Shown in pieces: positions 9,370-10,781 of a stretch of DNA of 10,781 nt; position 1 is the stretch's first letter, and every line of letters starts with the position of its first letter. The notes below the pieces were generated by a model. The model saw nothing but the letters and a program-made list of their open reading frames with translations. It was not told the origin of the DNA and did not search any database. A program made the translations under genes and the position numbers. The stretch is from Marinagarivorans sp. UBA5870 (GTDB lineage: Bacteria; Pseudomonadota; Gammaproteobacteria; Pseudomonadales; Cellvibrionaceae). The stretch is taken from assembly GCA_002432555.1 (NCBI GenBank), contig DJFO01000420.1:2501-13281 (forward strand). Direction: 5' to 3'.

Positions 9370-9466
9370 GAAATTCCCAATATGCAGCGCTAAAAAAAGA
9401 CTAGAAGGGAAATCGGGCACCCTGCGCCGGGTTAGGTTTCCGATACCGGCCGATCAGGTGCGGCGT
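9370..9466. other. folB-tsaD spacer, no plsY
   Basis: 97 bp containing no ORF of interest. In Pseudomonas and many relatives plsY lies between these two genes; here it does not. A partly paired GC-rich stretch (9416-9432) and a run of seven T on the minus strand (about 15 bases later) are too far apart for a good terminator, so tsaD, folB and folK are probably co-transcribed. Confidence 0.5.
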
Positions 9467-10504
9467 TCACCCAGGCGCCAGCGGCGGCAGCGACTCCATA
9501 TTCCAACGAGGGAACACTTCTATTGCTAGAGGCGCGGCCTGTCCTGCCAACAATCGCCGAGCGCCAGCGTAGGCGATCATTGCGCCGTTGTCCGTACAAA
9601 ATTCCTGCCGCGCGTAAAAGACCCGGGCGCCTATTTTTGCTAGGGCCTGGCCGAGCTTTTCCCGCAGACGGTGATTGGCAGAAACGCCGCCGGCGATTAC
9701 CAGTGTCCGTTTGCCTGTTTTCTCCAGCGCTCGGCGACACTTGATGACCAAGGTGTCGACCACCGCCTCCTGAAACGCCCACGCGATGTCCGCGCAGGTC
9801 TGGTCGTCTGGCAGGCCATTGGGCCCCGAGTGCTCGACAATGGTATTGAGGGTGTAGGTTTTTAGTCCGCTAAAGCTGAAATCCAGGCCCGGGCGGTCGG
9901 TCATCGGGCGGGGAAACTCGAACCTGCCGGGGGTGCCGTTCGCCGCAAGACGGGCGACCTGCGGTCCACCGGGATAATCGAGGTCGAGCATCTTGGCAGT
10001 TTTATCGAAGGCTTCGCCCGCCGCATCATCCACGGACTCCCCCAATACTTTGTATTGCCCGATCGCAGTCACATCCACGAGCTGGGTATGCCCGCCTGAT
10101 ACCAGCAGCGCCACAAACGGAAATTCGGGCGGTTGATCCTCCAACAGCGGGGCGAGAAGATGGCCCTCCATATGATGCACACCTATGGCCGGCACTCCCC
10201 AGGCGTAAGCGAGACTGCGTCCCAAACACGCCCCTACCAAGAGAGCGCCTATGAGACCGGGGCCGGCCGTGTAGGCCACCCCTTGGATGTCACCAGCCGT
10301 AGTGCCCGCGGCAGCCAGGACCTCCTCGATCAACGGAAGAAGTTTTTGCACGTGGTCTCGCGATGCCAGCTCCGGCACAACCCCTCCATAGTCGGCGTGC
10401 AGGGCGACTTGACTGTAAAGTCGATGGGCGAGCAGGCCCTGTGCCGTGTCGTAGACCGCTACGCCGGTTTCATCACAGGAAGTTTCGATACCCAATACCC
10501 GCAT
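9467..10504 (-). CDS. tsaD: tRNA N6-threonylcarbamoyladenosine transferase catalytic subunit
   Basis: 345 residues, the usual length of TsaD (Kae1/YgjD/Gcp family). Transfers the threonylcarbamoyl group made by TsaC onto A37 of ANN-decoding tRNAs, working with TsaB and TsaE. It starts [19 protein letters not shown], has [11 protein letters not shown] (48-58), and the metal-binding HHMEGH with H111 and H115. [11 protein letters not shown] (133-143), [11 protein letters not shown] (163-173) and the nucleotide-binding [11 protein letters not shown] (272-282) follow, then CTDNGAMIA with ligand D305. All key positions match E. coli. ATG at 10504 gives the exact family N-terminus. A good promoter lies about 35 bases upstream. 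It heads the minus-strand tsaD-folB-folK group and is divergent from rpsU, the common arrangement in gammaproteobacteria. Confidence 0.97.
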   Translation of the reverse strand: MRVLGIETSCDETGVAVYDTAQGLLAHRLYSQVALHADYGGVVPELASRDHVQKLLPLIEEVLAAAGTTAGDIQGVAYTAGPGLIGALLVGACLGRSLAYAWGVPAIGVHHMEGHLLAPLLEDQPPEFPFVALLVSGGHTQLVDVTAIGQYKVLGESVDDAAGEAFDKTAKMLDLDYPGGPQVARLAANGTPGRFEFPRPMTDRPGLDFSFSGLKTYTLNTIVEHSGPNGLPDDQTCADIAWAFQEAVVDTLVIKCRRALEKTGKRTLVIAGGVSANHRLREKLGQALAKIGARVFYARQEFCTDNGAMIAYAGARRLLAGQAAPLAIEVFPRWNMESLPPLAPG

Positions 10505-10538
10505 AGCTTATTGCTCAATCTCATCACCTGGATCGGCC

Positions 10539-10567
10539 ATATTACCGACAGCCTCCGCGCGATCCAA
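10539..10567 (-). promoter_or_regulatory. Probable sigma-70 promoter of tsaD
   Basis: On the minus strand, TTGGAT (10562-10567) and TAATAT (10539-10544) are separated by exactly 17 bases. The -10 is near consensus and the -35 is moderate. Transcription would begin about 30 bases before the tsaD ATG. Confidence 0.6.
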
Positions 10568-10636
10568 CTTTCTTCCTCGGGCTGTGGCCACTTCGACGGT
10601 TCAGCTGGTCTAAACTGACATACATTCAAAAGGGCC

Positions 10637-10665
10637 TTGCGGGCAATTTTTAATGCGTATAAAAT
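10637..10665 (+). promoter_or_regulatory. Probable sigma-70 promoter of rpsU
   Basis: TTGCGG (10637-10642), a 17-base spacer and TAAAAT (10660-10665), within an AT-rich stretch on the plus strand. This predicts a 5' leader of about 60 bases before the rpsU ATG. Confidence 0.6.
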
Positions 10666-10685
10666 TCCCGCCCCTAAATGCGCCG

Positions 10686-10705
10686 CCTGAACGCACGCGT
10701 TCGGG
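10686..10705 (+). promoter_or_regulatory. Stem-loop in the rpsU leader
   Basis: CCTGAACG pairs with CGTTCGGG around a CACG loop, giving eight pairs with one G-T. It sits inside the predicted rpsU leader, 26 bases before the start codon and clear of the AGG ribosome site. No T-tract follows, so it is not a terminator; it may affect mRNA stability or control of S21 synthesis. Confidence 0.45.
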
Positions 10706-10731
10706 CTAAGTTCAAATCAACAGGTAGATAT

Positions 10732-10781
10732 ATGCCTTCAGTAAAACTGAAAGAAAACGAGCCATTCGATATTGCCCTGCG
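10732..10781 (+). CDS. rpsU: 30S ribosomal protein S21, N-terminal fragment (runs off the window)
   Basis: ATG at 10732 followed by 15 further complete codons reads MPSVKLKENEPFDIAL, the N-terminus of gammaproteobacterial S21, with a final partial codon cut by the window edge. S21 is a small basic protein of the 30S platform needed for translation initiation. AGG lies about eight bases upstream as ribosome site. In most gammaproteobacteria rpsU is followed by dnaG and rpoD, divergent from tsaD, and the placement here agrees. Only about 16 of roughly 71 residues are visible. Confidence 0.93.
   Translation, partial: MPSVKLKENEPFDIAL

Overview
The window looks like chromosomal DNA of a moderately GC-rich gammaproteobacterium of the Pseudomonadales/Cellvibrionales kind. 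From memory of the Pseudomonas aeruginosa map, the backbone order SpoVR (YcgB) ... cca ... folK, folB, (plsY), tsaD, rpsU matches the PA0579-PA0588 block. The proteins read as ordinary gammaproteobacterial versions. I see no phage genes, insertion sequences, CRISPR arrays, tRNAs or rRNAs.

Left part (1-2190, plus strand): the C-terminal 228 codons of a SpoVR/YcgB protein, then a class I DNA photolyase. Middle (2168-5870, minus strand): a membrane-bound hybrid histidine kinase with two receiver domains and an Hpt domain, whose 3' end overlaps the photolyase 3' end by 23 bp. Upstream of it on the same strand is an EamA-family transporter. Further upstream, still on the minus strand, are a clear intrinsic terminator (5911-5940) and a possible 44-codon ORF (5959-6093). 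This arrangement could be an independent small gene or a leader-peptide attenuator for the transporter.

Right part: cca (CCA-adding enzyme with HD domain) and a PTR1/FolM-type pteridine reductase are coupled by an ATGA overlap on the plus strand and end at a likely terminator. Facing them on the minus strand is tsaD-folB-folK, with folB and folK sharing a TGATG junction. rpsU starts at the right edge, divergent from tsaD, and each has a recognisable sigma-70 promoter. The genes combine folate/pterin metabolism (FolB, FolK, pteridine reductase), tRNA maturation (Cca, TsaD) and translation (S21). This is a housekeeping cluster into which the photolyase, kinase and EamA genes appear to be inserted relative to the pseudomonad order.

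No convincing wholly new system is visible. The best leads are the small ORF plus terminator ahead of the EamA gene, paired palindromes at the kinase promoter, substitutions at family-conserved positions in Cca (Asp21 to Glu) and FolK (His115 to Arg, Arg121 to Asn), and the sensor domain of the kinase, which lacks a periplasmic part.
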